Positions 23,586 through 35,648 are shown, counted from the first letter of the stretch. The stretch is 64,000 nucleotides of DNA from Branchiostoma lanceolatum (GCF_035083965.1 NC_089726.1:12963501-13027500), one strand, 5' to 3'. A program made the numbers and translations. Notes: generated by a model not told the origin, from the sequence alone.

Positions 23586-24676
23586 TCAGTCGTCGATGTT
23601 CCCGCTGATCTCGGTACACTTCTCTGGGCAGTAGAGATAGCGATAGGGCTTCGTCTTCTTGTCTTTAGTGGCGGGGGTGTGTAACTTGCCAGAGGTAGGA
23701 GGCCCAGCCGGGAGATGCGGTGCCGGAGGCTGGATAGGGCGCCCAGCCGGTAGCTGGTGTCCGAAAGGTTGGGTAGGGCGTCTAGCCGGTTTGGCCGGGT
23801 AGTTCAGTGCCGGGGGTTGGACAGGATGCACGGTCGGGTACTTCGGTGCCGGGGGTTGGGCGGGACGCCTGGCCGGGTGGTTCGGTGCCGAGGGTTGGGC
23901 GGGATGCCTGGCCGGGTGTTTCGCTGCCGGTGGTTGGATAGAATCCCATGGCCAGAACGGGAAGTTCGATACCGCAGGTTTGTTTACCCTTTCGATGTTC
24001 CTAAATGATAAAGAACAAAAAAGACAAAAAAAGAAACGTGAACAGTAGTTCTGATAAAACCAGCTGCCTCACAACTGAATATGTATGCTGTGGTCTAGTA
24101 CTTAGCTGTTCCGCTTCTGGACCAAGAGTTCAGAGCTCGAATCCCGACTTAAATGTTGAAACTGAAAGGATTGCAGTCTTACGGAACGTACGTTCAGCCG
24201 TCTCCCGGTGTTAAAGGAGAGTTATGCTCAGGTTAAAGATCGAACCATACACATTAATCAAAGCAATCAATGGGAGTATCCGTAAAGGTGGCAATTATGA
24301 TCATATAGTTTGAAATGGTGTTCTTAGAGTAAGATATAAAGATCTTGCCCTAAAAATAAGTGTACTAAAATAGAAAAAAAAAGCAGTGCTGTCATGTGAC
24401 ACAATACATGGTTTTACGTCAATCATGAAATAGATAAAACATTAAAAGTACGTAGGATTCGACGACTTGGTGGTTTTCTTTTATAGGGCTGTACCTAATA
24501 CATTTTGTAAACGCTGACTTTATTCAGATGACATACCTGGATGTTTTGGCATTGGCTCCGCTGTTGTTTGGGACCGTTACCTTTTTGTTGGCAGCTTTGT
24601 CGGAAGAGAAAAACCAGGCATCCGAGTTGACACCAAAAACGATGGCAACGCCAGCAAGGAGCAGGAGTGGACGCAT
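23586..24676 (-). CDS. Secreted proline-rich 13-residue repeat protein
   Basis: Two coding exons: 24676-24537 and 24000-23586, giving 184 residues and ending in TGA. The donor is CAG|GTATGT, the acceptor TTTAG|G, and the phase (2 then 1 base) matches exactly. The ATG has G at -3. Residues 1-17 (MRPLLLLAGVAIVFGVN) form a clear signal peptide. A short linker with Lys and Asn follows, then residues 70-150 are six tandem units of the pattern PPAPxxPARRPxQ, mostly 13 residues (the fourth is 16). The C terminus is KDKKTKPYRYLYCPEKCTE and an acidic end; the only two cysteines are C171 and C175. It is Pro/Ala/Arg rich and basic. I do not recognise the family. It could be a matrix, mucus or cuticle protein, or a proline-rich antimicrobial-type precursor; these are inferences only. 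Confidence 0.75.
24085..24245 (+). mobile_element. Possible tRNA-like SINE fragment
   Basis: GTGGTCTAGTACTTAGCTG resembles an A box and GAGCTCGAATCCCGAC a B box, about 40 bases apart, as in a tRNA-derived head. It lies in the intron of the proline-rich gene in the opposite orientation. There is no second copy in this window to support it. Confidence 0.35.
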
Positions 24677-24693
24677 GGCTAGAGATTTCTTTC

Positions 24694-25779
24694 ACTGTTT
24701 AGAGAAAGAGAATAAGTATTGTGTTTAACAGACTGGTTAGGATTGTGTCAACAAAACACCATACCTTCCTCTGTTGGTGATCAAACAGATTTATTTCGTA
24801 CCAAGTCTAATATAGATGCCGGAAAATGGCGTACTCGTGAGGGAGGGCGATAGATAACAGACAGCTTTATTTATTGGCACAGATTTGTTCGAATCTGGGG
24901 TCCCCTTATTTGTCCCCTTGACGTTGTGCCATTGGGAAAGGTACTTTACTCGACTTTCCACACTTCACTCGGGTGAAAATGAGTACCTAGCTTCGGTTAG
25001 GGACGTCCCTCGGATAGTACGTTAAATAGAACTCGTGTTCGAGGAGAACCACACCTCGAGCACATAAAAGAACCCACCACATTTATCGAAAAGAGTAAGA
25101 GTCCTTTCCTGTGTCGGTGGATCAAATAAATCTGCCCGGATATGCAGCTTGTACTCTTCAGTACAAACCTGATGTGTTACGCCATGAGGCGGTTTACCGT
25201 GTATGCAATACGAACAAAATAAAACACAAGGCAGCAATATTGGCTATACAGGGTACTCTTTGTGACTTCAAGTGGCAATAATTATGTTCCTGATCAAACT
25301 GAAAGAAACTTTGCATAGCCGGTAAAGTGTTTACTTTGTTGTACTAGGTACTAGGGCGCAGTCAACTTTGTCGCATGATTTTAGCCAGCCTAAGGCCATG
25401 AAAGAAGTGACCGTCGAGAAGACCCTTTACCGTTTCAAGCCAGCTGCATCTTGTAGGACACATTCACAATATTCCATAAATGGTCGCAATTTGCCGTCGT
25501 AAACCAAACCTATCGTACAACGAATGCAACAGGGTAATTATCTACAATGTGAGTAATGATTTTTTTCACGAGTTTTCTAACACCACTATATACTACTTCA
25601 TGTACAGATAGAGTATAAATATTTTTGTAGTGATGGAAAAATAACTTGTCTTCAATATCAAGGTAAATACTATTTCGGCATTACAACAACCTACTAGAAG
25701 ATCAAATGATCACTACGGACTTTAGAAATACAGTGTAAAGAAAAAAAACTCTGGAGGAATCAGATAAGACTTATCTTAC
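24694..25779 (-). other. Intron in the 5' UTR of the proline-rich gene
   Basis: Bounded upstream by GCG|GTAAGA at 25779 and downstream by TCTCTAAACAG|TGAAAG at 24694, just 18 bases before the ATG. It contains a SINE at about 24888-25075. The pairing of these two sites is inferred from their strength and spacing. Confidence 0.5.
24888..25075 (+). mobile_element. SINE fragment related to the copy at 41869
   Basis: The B-box GTTCGAATCTGG at about 24888 is followed by ACGTTGTGCCATTGGGAAAGG, CACTTCACTCGGGTG and GAGTACCTAGCTTCGGTTAG, all of which align with the body of the SINE at 41869-42090. The 5' half of the tRNA-like head is missing. Confidence 0.65.
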
Positions 25780-25850
25780 CGCAAAGTTTCCCGCTAGACA
25801 CAGAATTCGTGTTCTGCACTTCGTCTCCGATACAACATATGCTTCTGTGA
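25780..25850 (-). other. Noncoding first exon of the proline-rich gene (predicted)
   Basis: Starts about 30 bases downstream of a TATA box and ends at the strong donor GTAAGA. No ATG in a useful frame. Predicted from promoter spacing and donor only. Confidence 0.5.
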
Positions 25851-25870
25851 ACTTTTCTCTGTCGTGATCC

Positions 25871-25880
25871 TCCTTTTATA
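25871..25880 (-). promoter_or_regulatory. TATA box of the proline-rich secreted protein gene
   Basis: Minus-strand TATAAAAGGA, a near-ideal TATA element. A donor lies about 90 bases downstream and the protein-coding exon follows the next good acceptor. A strong TATA box suggests tissue-specific or high-level expression, which fits a secreted product. Confidence 0.6.
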
Positions 25881-25899
25881 CAGTCTTCAAGCAACTTTC

Positions 25900-28800
25900 C
25901 CGTGAGAAAGGATGTGTAGCTTATGATAACATTTCATAAGAAATCGCATTACATGAGTGGGCACAATGGTTGATCTGAATTTTGTTCTGAGTTACAACTA
26001 TTACATTTTCTTGTTATAATCCTTCATAAATCATAGAGATTCATGTCTACTAGACCACACAAAGGCTGAGGCGACATCAAAGTCTTTAAGGTTGAAGTTT
26101 AAGTCGCAGTCATGTGTGGATTATAACCAATCACTGACAGCAATGACATTGACATTCTTCTACTTGTAGCTAAGCTATAGGTCGAGTTCATTGAGTTAAG
26201 GATCTTTATTGCAACCTCCTTGATGAAATGTTTCTATTCATGCTGATCACGTGACGGTTCTCTTTCGTCACTAATAACTGCCACAGGGGAGGTCGAGCAA
26301 AAAAAAAGGGCTCCCACAATGCATTGTGTGTGTGTGGATATAACCCCCTGTGCTCTGTATAAAGAACCGCCAAACTGCTTCGTCATATCTTTTTCATTCT
26401 GTCTGTTTCCTCCTGAATCTCACGATTTAGTACTGTGCAATCATTTCTCTAAACAACTGTCCATAATGAACTTAAGGAACAATGGCGTCATTTGAAACGG
26501 TAGAAGAAAACTATGCAGTAAAGCAAAATATAAGATGAAATAAGTTCCACGTCTGTAAAGAAAGAAACCAAACAAATTTTTATTGATTTTCCAAATAGTC
26601 AGGACACGTCTTGTAAGTAGATTACTGTATTACCTTGTATGCCAAACGTCCTTCACTGCACTAATATTGCACAAACCTATAAGATAGATCAGAGCGTCGC
26701 CGTGGTTTAATCCCAGCCGAAGGACATGCATGAGGAAGCGGCTCTACTGGGAATTTCTGGAAATACGTCTTCCTGCGGTTAGATCTCCTGATGTGTAACG
26801 GTTTATCGCCGTCTGGTGAATACTTTGATAAGCCGGCTTTATCCTTGGCTATCCATCACACAGCTTATTTTCTTTCCGTTCGACTGAATTTGGATTTTAA
26901 CCTTACGAAACTGCTGCGTTTCACGTGGCGACGGAGGCTTATTGTCCACAGTGCGGCTCGGAGATAATTGCAGCACTAGGCATCGCGCTGTTAAGATAAA
27001 TATAGGCGATTTTTTCTGTGCGCAAGTTTGTGTATTCCTTGCCCCGGTATTATTCTACTATAAACACATGCGCATATGCGCTTTGCCAAGAATGCCGACC
27101 CTTCTCTGTCCCATACCGGTACCACATAATGAAGTCAAGGACAACCGCTTCAGAATTCCATTTAACCGATGGGAAAAGAAGTTGGCGAATATACTGAGGT
27201 GTAATATGACTTTCGGCACTTCTTAAGGCTAGTACTTAGCCAAAGTTATGGATGAATGAAGCCAAACCACATGACGGGGGTTTCAATTTGCGCTTGGCGG
27301 TACTCAGGCCGATACGTCTCTATCCCTCAAACCACGACATCCCCAAACCTGTCATGTTTCTGTCGATAATCAGTCATCCGACCGTAATGACATGGTCTCA
27401 TTCTGTCAAGTACTCACAACTTCTCTCCAAGCTTATATTCGCCTGTTAGGTCACGCCCTAGATGTGTATATTAAGCTTCAGGCTTGCCTTTGTGGTTCGA
27501 CCCGTCGTATATCACTGTGAATTGTTGGACGTTTTTACAGCGTGCTAATGCTAATAGAATAGGGACGGACGGGCATATTGTAATGCGTGTCTCAACATCT
27601 TGTTGCCTGGAAAAAAATCTTATGATTACGTTGGCAGCCGTGGAAATATTGAAATGAGATCTTTGAATAACTCTCATATACACCTTTGTTTATAGCGATG
27701 ATAACACTAAACCCTAGTAAAATATGTCTTTCTTGGCAGGTTAATCCATGTCTATAATGTATTGACTTTTAGGCATTAGATGATTTAGCCGCTTTACTGT
27801 ATTTGTTTTGCAGGATGAAATACGGATGTCATCAAATTGCTTGAAGCCTTCGGCTGACTGTAAAGTTGATTAGCAATTTGTCATTTGATTTGTGAAACTA
27901 GATAACTATTTCTAGGAGTGGAGACTTTCGCCATGACTAAAATAAAACCTATTTGAACAGATTGTAAGTAAGTATGGTACGTGCTGCTATGCCGTCAAAT
28001 TCAATAATAGTTTTCCTCTGGGGGCTGGCTTTGAAAATTGGAACATTTTTATCAGTCTAGGTCAGTATTGACGCATTGACATGCAGCCCATGTGTACAAC
28101 TTTTGTTTTAAATGGGTCAGACGAATCGTGACAATAACGCAAATTGAATAGTGGAAAGAATGGACACTTAATGGTCGCACAAGGGTATAGAATTGGGCCC
28201 GCCAACTTTTTTCCATTAGGAGGTCGTAACTTTCTGGCCTGATTGAAAAACAAGGGAACTGAATCACTGCACGTGGCCGAAGTAGGTCAAAGGAAACGAT
28301 AAAATAAGTGAGTACTTTGTGTTTCCGGATTAACCTGATTTGAATCTCATATCGGGCAGGGCTGACTGTGTTAACGACCGTATAAAGGACGGTATCTCTG
28401 CCCTATAAACCTCGCCTGCAATCTCATGACGTCACTGTAGCGGGAGGTTGATGTAATGATCGACTGGGTCAAAGCGCCGGTTCAATTTTCAGAAAATCTC
28501 GTCTGAGTCGAAAAGGAAAGTACCCCTCAAAACAACTAGCAGGTCTCATACAATACCCCTATCTCATTTTGATCCGATCATCTATGCAAACAAACAAACA
28601 AACAAACAAACAAACAAACAAACAGACAGACCGACAGACAGACAGGCAGACAGGCAGGCAGGCAGGCAGACAGACAGACAGACAAAAAACAACATAGACA
28701 TAGCGATGACTAAGAAAGATGCTAAGGTGCTTAAACCAATGATTTTAAACTTCCTTGCTTAAATTAGCACAAAGCGCCGTAACAATTTAGGATGTTACAA

Positions 28801-30350
28801 ACTAAGCTATTTCAGTCCTCGTTGAAGATTCTAATGAGTACTATTCAAATTCAGGGATATTAAGTGCTCAGTACGTGTCAAGAAAATACATGGGTGCGGC
28901 AGTCATGAAAAAATGCTGTTCTCATGGCTGATATAAAGATAATATCTCAGTGGTGTGTGTGATACATTTGGTATTACAGTGTTACCGCGATGAAATATGA
29001 GATAATGGTACACTGAGCTTTGAAGTAAGCCTGAACCTTCATTGGAATGAATGTGCAATGAAACTACTTTTTGCGTAGTCGTTGAATTTCTCATATCTCA
29101 TATCATATCTTACAAAGGCCGCCATTTCTCCATTATGGTTTCTTATCTCTTCTTGGGAACCTTCCGTGGTTGATTGAATTATGTCTGAGTGCCTCTCCAC
29201 TGCTCTCACGGGACAGCGCATTGTGACAAGATGATGGACCGTCACAGGTCGTTTCCTTCAAAGTGCAACAGACAATTTTCTTTATGATATACCTCCTTGT
29301 CACTAGGGCGGCGACCGCACTGCGACCGCTGTGAGACCTAAGATTGGCCAGTCTCCCGTAGATCTCCATATAAGATTTGCTGATATTTGAATTTTTCGAT
29401 GAACAAGCGCTCATCAATGATCGCCGGAGCGTTTCCGCAAGAACAACTTTTTAGGCGCTCGTTGTTGTGGTTGTATTCCTTTTAGATACCATTTTAGTTT
29501 TCCAGAGCACGTAAATACCAGTATGTACATGTGGACCCTGCAGGCGTACGTGTAATGTTACATGATATGCAGTGGTCTGCTCTAAACGAGCGGGAATAGC
29601 GCGCCGAAACAATCAATAAAGCAACTAGTCACTCAGCAGACAAATGGTCACGCTTCAGGCGATTCTAGTTCTGTATTCAAACAAGTCAATCTTACATGCA
29701 CAGTTACAAGAGCGTCGATTGTTTCGCGTATTTTTTACCCTTTTGCGGTTGATAACATCAATGCATGATGGCTGTGAATCTAGCCCCTCCTAAAGAAAAG
29801 CATGCATGTGCAGCCGTCCCCTTTTGGATAGGCGCCGGGATACGTTAGTGAAAACGCCGTACTCTAGGCTCCCTAATTCACTTCTGCCAGAACACATTTT
29901 GCTATAGAGGCTTGGGAAAAGGCATATTGAAAGCTTATAAGCAGAAGATTCTACGGAATCCTTTACCGTGAATTCCAATGAACCTGTGCATGAACCGTGG
30001 ACTGTAAATATGAATCAGAACGCGTGAAAAAGACGCTATCATACATATTGCCCTATATACCAGCACGATTAGAAATATCACGGCTGCGGGCGGACAGCAA
30101 GCATTGCTAACGATATTTGCGGACAGATTTGATGCGCCGGGACTCATTATCGACGCCGCATTGAAGGCTCCCAGCGGAGTTACGCCTGATCAGCGTGCTC
30201 AATCACATTCATATGGTTTGAACTGAGCAACTTTGGCAGTTGCGTCACATGACTCCGCCGGTGCACCCAATGCGAACTGAAAGTCTCTCATAACAGGTCG
30301 GAGCTTGAGCGGAGTGCACAACTCAGAGCACCGTGTGGTTCTCCTGCACC
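25900..30350. other. Intergenic; no gene recognised
   Basis: Unique AT-rich sequence between the proline-rich gene and the channel gene, with one compound microsatellite at 28574-28685. Open frames up to 94 residues have no supporting motif. It may hold regulatory DNA for the intronless channel gene. Confidence 0.45.
28574..28685. repeat. Compound (CAAA)n(CAGA/CAGG)n microsatellite
   Basis: About 12 CAAA tetramers, then CAGA and CAGG tetramers, ending in AAAAAAC. The change from CAAA to CAGA to CAGG suggests successive point mutation and expansion. Confidence 0.9.
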
Positions 30351-31823
30351 ATGGACGGCGCTGCAGAAGCATCTTGCTCTGTACAGCATCCTGCCATACA
30401 GCCTGAACATTTTACCGCGACGAGGATGAAGTTTGTGCGGAAAGACGACAGGGTAAAGCTTCAAGTGGGCGGAACGCTGTTTGTGACGTCCCGTAAAATC
30501 TTTGACCGTTTCCCGGACAGTCTGCTCGGAAGCGATGAGAAAGACTACTTCTACAACGCGGAGACCGACGAGTACGTGTTCGACCGGGACCCGGATATAT
30601 TCAGGTACATCCTGACGTACTACCGCACCGGCCATCTACACTACCCCGAGAACGAGTCCGTCAAGGACTACGACAACGAGCTCATCTTTTTTCGCCTCAT
30701 GGCCGAGGATATCGTCGGAGTGTGTTGTCGGGAAACGTACATGGAGAAAAAGGAAGCCCTAGAGCAAATCGAGTCTGAAACGGCAGCGGGTGCAGATGAC
30801 AAGGACGCGTCAGCGATCTCCACACTCCGCGCGAGACTGTGGAGCATTCTGGACGACCCGCTGTCGGGAGCAGTCGCTCAGGCATCGTTTTACGTGACAG
30901 GAACCATGATCGTCGCCTCCATCGTAGCGAACGTTGTGGAGACAATTTGGTGCCGCAACTTTGGCGGGCAGGACGAATGGCTGCGGTGCGGGGACAGGTA
31001 CAGAGTCACCTTCTCTGTCGTGGAAATAACCTGCGTCACGTATTTTACAATCGAGTATTCCCTGCGACTGTTCGCAGCGCCAAACAGACGAGAGTTTGTG
31101 AAGAGTCCTTTGAGCGTGATCGACCTGGTGTCAATTGTACCGTTCTATATCGCTTTATGCATCCCTGAGAACAAGGAGCTGAACGGTGTGTTTGTGACCC
31201 TCCGCGTGTTCCGCGTGTTCCGCATTTTCAAACTGTCGCGCTCGTCCTCCGGCATGCAGATGCTGGGACAGACGCTGAAGGCGTGCATGCGCGACCTGGG
31301 CTTCCTGCTCTTCGCGCTGGCCATGACCGTGGTCATCTTCGCCACCATGATGTACTACTGTGAGCGGGGCCGGCCCGAGTCCAACTTCACCAGCATCCCC
31401 GCCGGCTTCTGGTACATCGTGGTCACCATGACGACGCTCGGGTACGGCGACATGGTGCCCAACACCATCGTGGGCATGCTGGTGACGGCGTTCTGCTGCC
31501 TCAGCAGCGTGGTCCTCCTCACGCTGCCCGTCACCGTCATCGTCTCCAACTTCAACGCCATCTACCGCCCGGAGAAAGTCTCCAAAGGCGACAAGGCCCT
31601 GCTGACGGGCGGGGTGGAGAGCCCGGAGAGAGAGCGGTTCCAGAGCCAACACCAACACCTTATAGACTGCCTGAGGAACACTGCCAGACCCGGGTTTTAC
31701 CTGACGCGACTCCACCAGGGCAGCCGGGACCTACATCGCTCGGACGCGTCCTCGTCAACGCCCGCCTCCTTCCAAGAACTCTCCGTAGAGACCATTCTCG
31801 ATTACGACGAAACACGTTGCTAA
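30351..31823 (+). CDS. Shal/Kv4-type voltage-gated potassium channel subunit, intronless
   Basis: One exon encoding 490 residues from the ATG at 30351 (context CACCATGG, a strong Kozak site); the GTG 18 bases upstream is not a plausible eukaryotic start. T1 tetramerisation domain about 34-130 (VGGTLFVTS, FDRFPDSLLG, FDRDPDIFRYILTYYRTG). S1 starts near 179, S2 near 220, S3 near 254, S4 at 284-297 with R285, R288, R291, K294 and R297. The selectivity filter TLGYGD is at 363-368, and S6 ends VTVIVSNFNAIY. S3-S5 and the S4 GVFVTLRVFRVFRIFK match Shal channels best. It lacks the hydrophobic N terminus that binds KChIP in vertebrate Kv4. In S6 the PVP gate motif is PVT (393-395) and in T1 the zinc-site Cys is S103. 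Channel pore looks intact; gating is probably altered. A retrocopy origin is possible. Confidence 0.92.
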   Translation: MDGAAEASCSVQHPAIQPEHFTATRMKFVRKDDRVKLQVGGTLFVTSRKIFDRFPDSLLGSDEKDYFYNAETDEYVFDRDPDIFRYILTYYRTGHLHYPENESVKDYDNELIFFRLMAEDIVGVCCRETYMEKKEALEQIESETAAGADDKDASAISTLRARLWSILDDPLSGAVAQASFYVTGTMIVASIVANVVETIWCRNFGGQDEWLRCGDRYRVTFSVVEITCVTYFTIEYSLRLFAAPNRREFVKSPLSVIDLVSIVPFYIALCIPENKELNGVFVTLRVFRVFRIFKLSRSSSGMQMLGQTLKACMRDLGFLLFALAMTVVIFATMMYYCERGRPESNFTSIPAGFWYIVVTMTTLGYGDMVPNTIVGMLVTAFCCLSSVVLLTLPVTVIVSNFNAIYRPEKVSKGDKALLTGGVESPERERFQSQHQHLIDCLRNTARPGFYLTRLHQGSRDLHRSDASSSTPASFQELSVETILDYDETRC

Positions 31824-34800
31824 AATCGGTGGGACACACTTTATTTTGTACCATTGAAAACTTAAGATGGTCAAAAAGATTGCCATGGACATGTTGAAAG
31901 CTTATATGACAATACAGGGAGTTTCTTTAGGATTAGGAAAACAGAACATTTTAAAACAATTATATAGAACCTGACCCTTGCTGTATACCGTAACAGAGCT
32001 CATTTATAATTCACGAAGTTGTATAGAGATGATAGACTGCATTAATGCTGATTTATGCATCATTTGCGGTTCCGCCACAACGATTGAAATATCAAACCGA
32101 TCAATCAGAACATTGCATGCGTGTTAATATCACACAAATAAGACCACCAAAGGGCGTATCTTTCAATTGCCGACAATTTATCAAGAAAACCAACGATAAA
32201 ACGGAAGTTAAAAGCGCGCGTAACGCATGAGAAATTCCTTCAGAAACAAGGACAGGTACAGTTTTTCACCATTTTACCGAATCTGACTCTGGCATATCTA
32301 TATATCAACCCAGAGACAGTTATCCTCTTATGATAGATAGTATTCAACTTGGCGATCGGAAACAAACTACGATATATAACGTTGCATTCAATCCGTTGTA
32401 ATGTGTATGTCAATAAATATCTCTGCCCAATTTGTGAGAGGAAATGGCGTGCTGTTCGCTAATGAGCAGAACCAATAACTTCTCGCGTTAAAGGGTGCAT
32501 GTTCTATACCATGGGAACATCCTATTATTTCTAAGCAATATTCCAATTTGACGTTTTCACCCGTGGAGCCTTACTAATTACGTTCTGGTCGCAGGCTAAT
32601 GTAACACCTAATGTCATGATTTATTTATGGGATTAGATATTTCATTCACCAACTTAACAATTCATTGTAACTTTCTAAACCGTACCTTTCAAACGAGATG
32701 GTTAGTTTCTAATGGACTTGAAATCAGAGAAAAAGGCCAGCATCTTTGAAAAGAAAAGTTCCTTTTTTTCTTTGGCATCAGTGCAAAACACACCCGCCTT
32801 AGGACCCAATCACCAAGAATCAATGTCTAACGAGGACTAGTACTAACAATGTCACATCATGAACTGCACTTTCGAGATGTTAGCACATGAAAGTTCAAGT
32901 ACATGAAAGTTGAAGTCCCGGAAGGCTAAGGCACATCAAAGAGACAATTTTCCGGGGACGTGATAAGTCTAGTTATGCAGGAACCTCGGCGCCATCGCGT
33001 AGGAAAGTGGTCGCCCGCTTGACGCCAAAGTAGATGGAAGTTCACCGGTCGATGTCCAGATATGTAGAGTTTAGTTATTGATGGGCTCTTCTGGTGCCCA
33101 TACTTGATGCTTAAAGGGAATACATTATAAAAAAAGCGCGATACTATTGCGATCCTCGTCTGTTAAAACGTTTCCAGATAACGGAAGATAGTTTAGCCTT
33201 GGAGTTGATGGAGCGGCGCTGATGTGCGAAGGACGCGGTACTATTCCGCATGGTGAGGGATACGTGCCCCGGGGCCAGCTGCGTCAGGGCTTTCTCAAAA
33301 CGCCACCATCAGAACTGCGCACTGACGCATGGCGCAGAACGGCAGCGTTCCACCGAGCAGAAACGATAACACATTTATTGTCCAGAACGGACCGGCGTTT
33401 CATTCAATCCTGCTATCTCAACTAATGCAGTCCCGCCTCCGTGAATGTCACCTCCAACGACGGAAATGTCACCGTTCTTGAGGAATGATAGGAGAATCTG
33501 TCAGGCAGCGTTGTGGAGATTGTCACGACAAGCGTTACCGTTCCGCGTTTCAACATTACTTTCAATCTTACAGAACCGTTACAGCGGCTTCTCAGCTTCT
33601 TTGGCGGGGCGACGGGGATTTCCAGTTTGAAAGCCTCTTTTTGGTTTAACATTTCGGATACTTAGAAGTAGCAACGCATCAGCTAAAATTTTCTCCATGT
33701 TTAACAACACTTTGTCATATTGACAACATAGACTAATCAAAATTTTCTGGGCTGGCTTCGACATGTTCTGAAGAATGTTTTGAGCTTTTCTTGCTAATTA
33801 TATACATTGAAAACACGTCTCAAACACTGTAGAAGTTGTGTATGTTCTTGCAGATTCATTTTCGGCCTAGCGCCTCTACTTCGCTTCCGGGTATCCTTTG
33901 ACATCAAGACTAATGGTACTTTATTAGTAGAGTTACATTATTTTGTCCCGAGGTTGGCCGTACAAATGGAGTAAAGGGACGTTTATTTCTTATATCATTG
34001 GCTAAACTGCATATAAGTTTTCTAGCTTTCCGGCAATATCAATTATTTCTGAGCAAACTCCATTTAGGTGGAATATACTAATAACGTAATAACGCTAAGC
34101 TCTTCAGGGCATTCATGATAGAAAAGCCTTTTATGTAATACATAACGTTACACGTTGTGCAAAATGGGAGATAGATAGAAAACAGATCCCTGTCTCATTT
34201 GTGAGTGGACATTCCCCAGATAGATCTGCGCAGTCTGAAATTGAGGCCCCCGATAAACAGTCATGAAGTCAGTCATGGGCAAGTACGAAATGTGAAGTAT
34301 TGGGTCGATATAGACATTCGTGGACATAGATACATCTTGATACATCTTAATCAGAGTGAAACAAATTTTCCTAGATTGTAAATACTGTCAAACTTCCCTC
34401 TTAAGGGGACAGACTAGACAGAAATTTGTTGTGGAATATCAACAATGGCATCTTTGCCTTTTGGCGATTAACTTTAACAAGAGGAATTCACAATAAAGAC
34501 TCCTTCAGGTCTGTTCCTGTTCATTATTTTTGTCTCCTGGCGATAGCCGAATTGAACTGTGTATCAATCTGATAGATCTAGATGAACTGTTGATACCTTA
34601 ACGTTATGACAGAACCATAAACAAGACATAAAATGGATTATCTGGGACCAGTTCACTACTCTGGAGATTGCCATTGTGGGGACCTCAGCTGTGCCCTAAA
34701 ATGGCGGGAAAAATTGCCAATCAAGGCGGACATACCCGCATGAATAACAAGCGGAGGACTTCTCATTCAATTACCTCTTATTCAGGCCCACGTGCACTTT

Positions 34801-35648
34801 TTATTCTATACAAGTTGACCTTTCCTGATCTTTCCTGAGCATTTCATCTTGTTGGAACCTGGCGGCCATACGCTGGGTGGGGACAGACAAGAATAAACCG
34901 AGACGAACTGTTCGGTTTCTTCTGTAGTCCTAGACATATATATATTGGACACTTTGTTGTGATAGAATAGCTATTCAGGGGATGCGGAAACCATAGATCG
35001 TTTGGGGCCCACTCCAAACTTTCTGCACACGAATAGATTTGTTTCGGTGGAGCGGACATTTGCATTTTCTGTCTGGGCCGACAAATCATGACCAAACTGC
35101 CCCTAAGCTCTCGAGACTGCCTCAGCATTTGTACACACAGCCACCATGTGGTATATTAATGGGTACCACTTGTCTGGACAGTAGTGTTACATATTGAGCT
35201 ACAAATCTGGATGCGTCTCGTTCATAAATACGGCTATTGGACGACAACAAATGGGCGTTTAGGGTCAGTGGCGCCTAAACTACATAAAAGTAACATGAAT
35301 CATTCTAAATCGATGAAATAAATGGACGTAGACTCTCTTGGCTATGACCAGTAGCCTGTGATTGTCCGCAATCTTTGTCACGACGTCCCACTCAAGTTGT
35401 AATAAGTCATTTCTACACACACTGGACACAGACGGCAATTTTCACTGCTACATTCTCAAGTCTATGTGTGTAGACAATAGATGAACCATGTCTTTCTCTT
35501 TCTTGACTGCCTTCGTGCAACTTCCTGCTTACTATGGTGTGTATGTAGTCGGTTTATAGACTGAACTGAAAGTCCCATTGTTATGTTGCACAGACTCCTT
35601 GTGTACAGTTTCATCTGGAACAAGGATGGCTTTAAACATAGAGGACTG
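31824..35648. other. Intergenic; no gene recognised
   Basis: Mostly unique AT-rich sequence downstream of the channel gene. The segment 33180-33660 is GC-richer than its surroundings with overlapping open frames on both strands, but none shows a recognisable family or splice pattern. Confidence 0.45.

Noticed and set aside
23757-24008. Plus-strand open frame with Gly/Arg-rich repeats at the proline-rich exon
   Set aside because: It is the complement of the minus-strand exon, which has signal peptide, splice sites and phase support.
30333-30350. Upstream extension of the channel from a GTG codon
   Set aside because: Eukaryotic genes start at ATG; the ATG at 30351 has a strong Kozak context.
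31155-31715. 186-residue open frame antisense to the potassium channel
   Set aside because: His/Gly-rich composition typical of the complement of GC-rich coding DNA; no supporting features.
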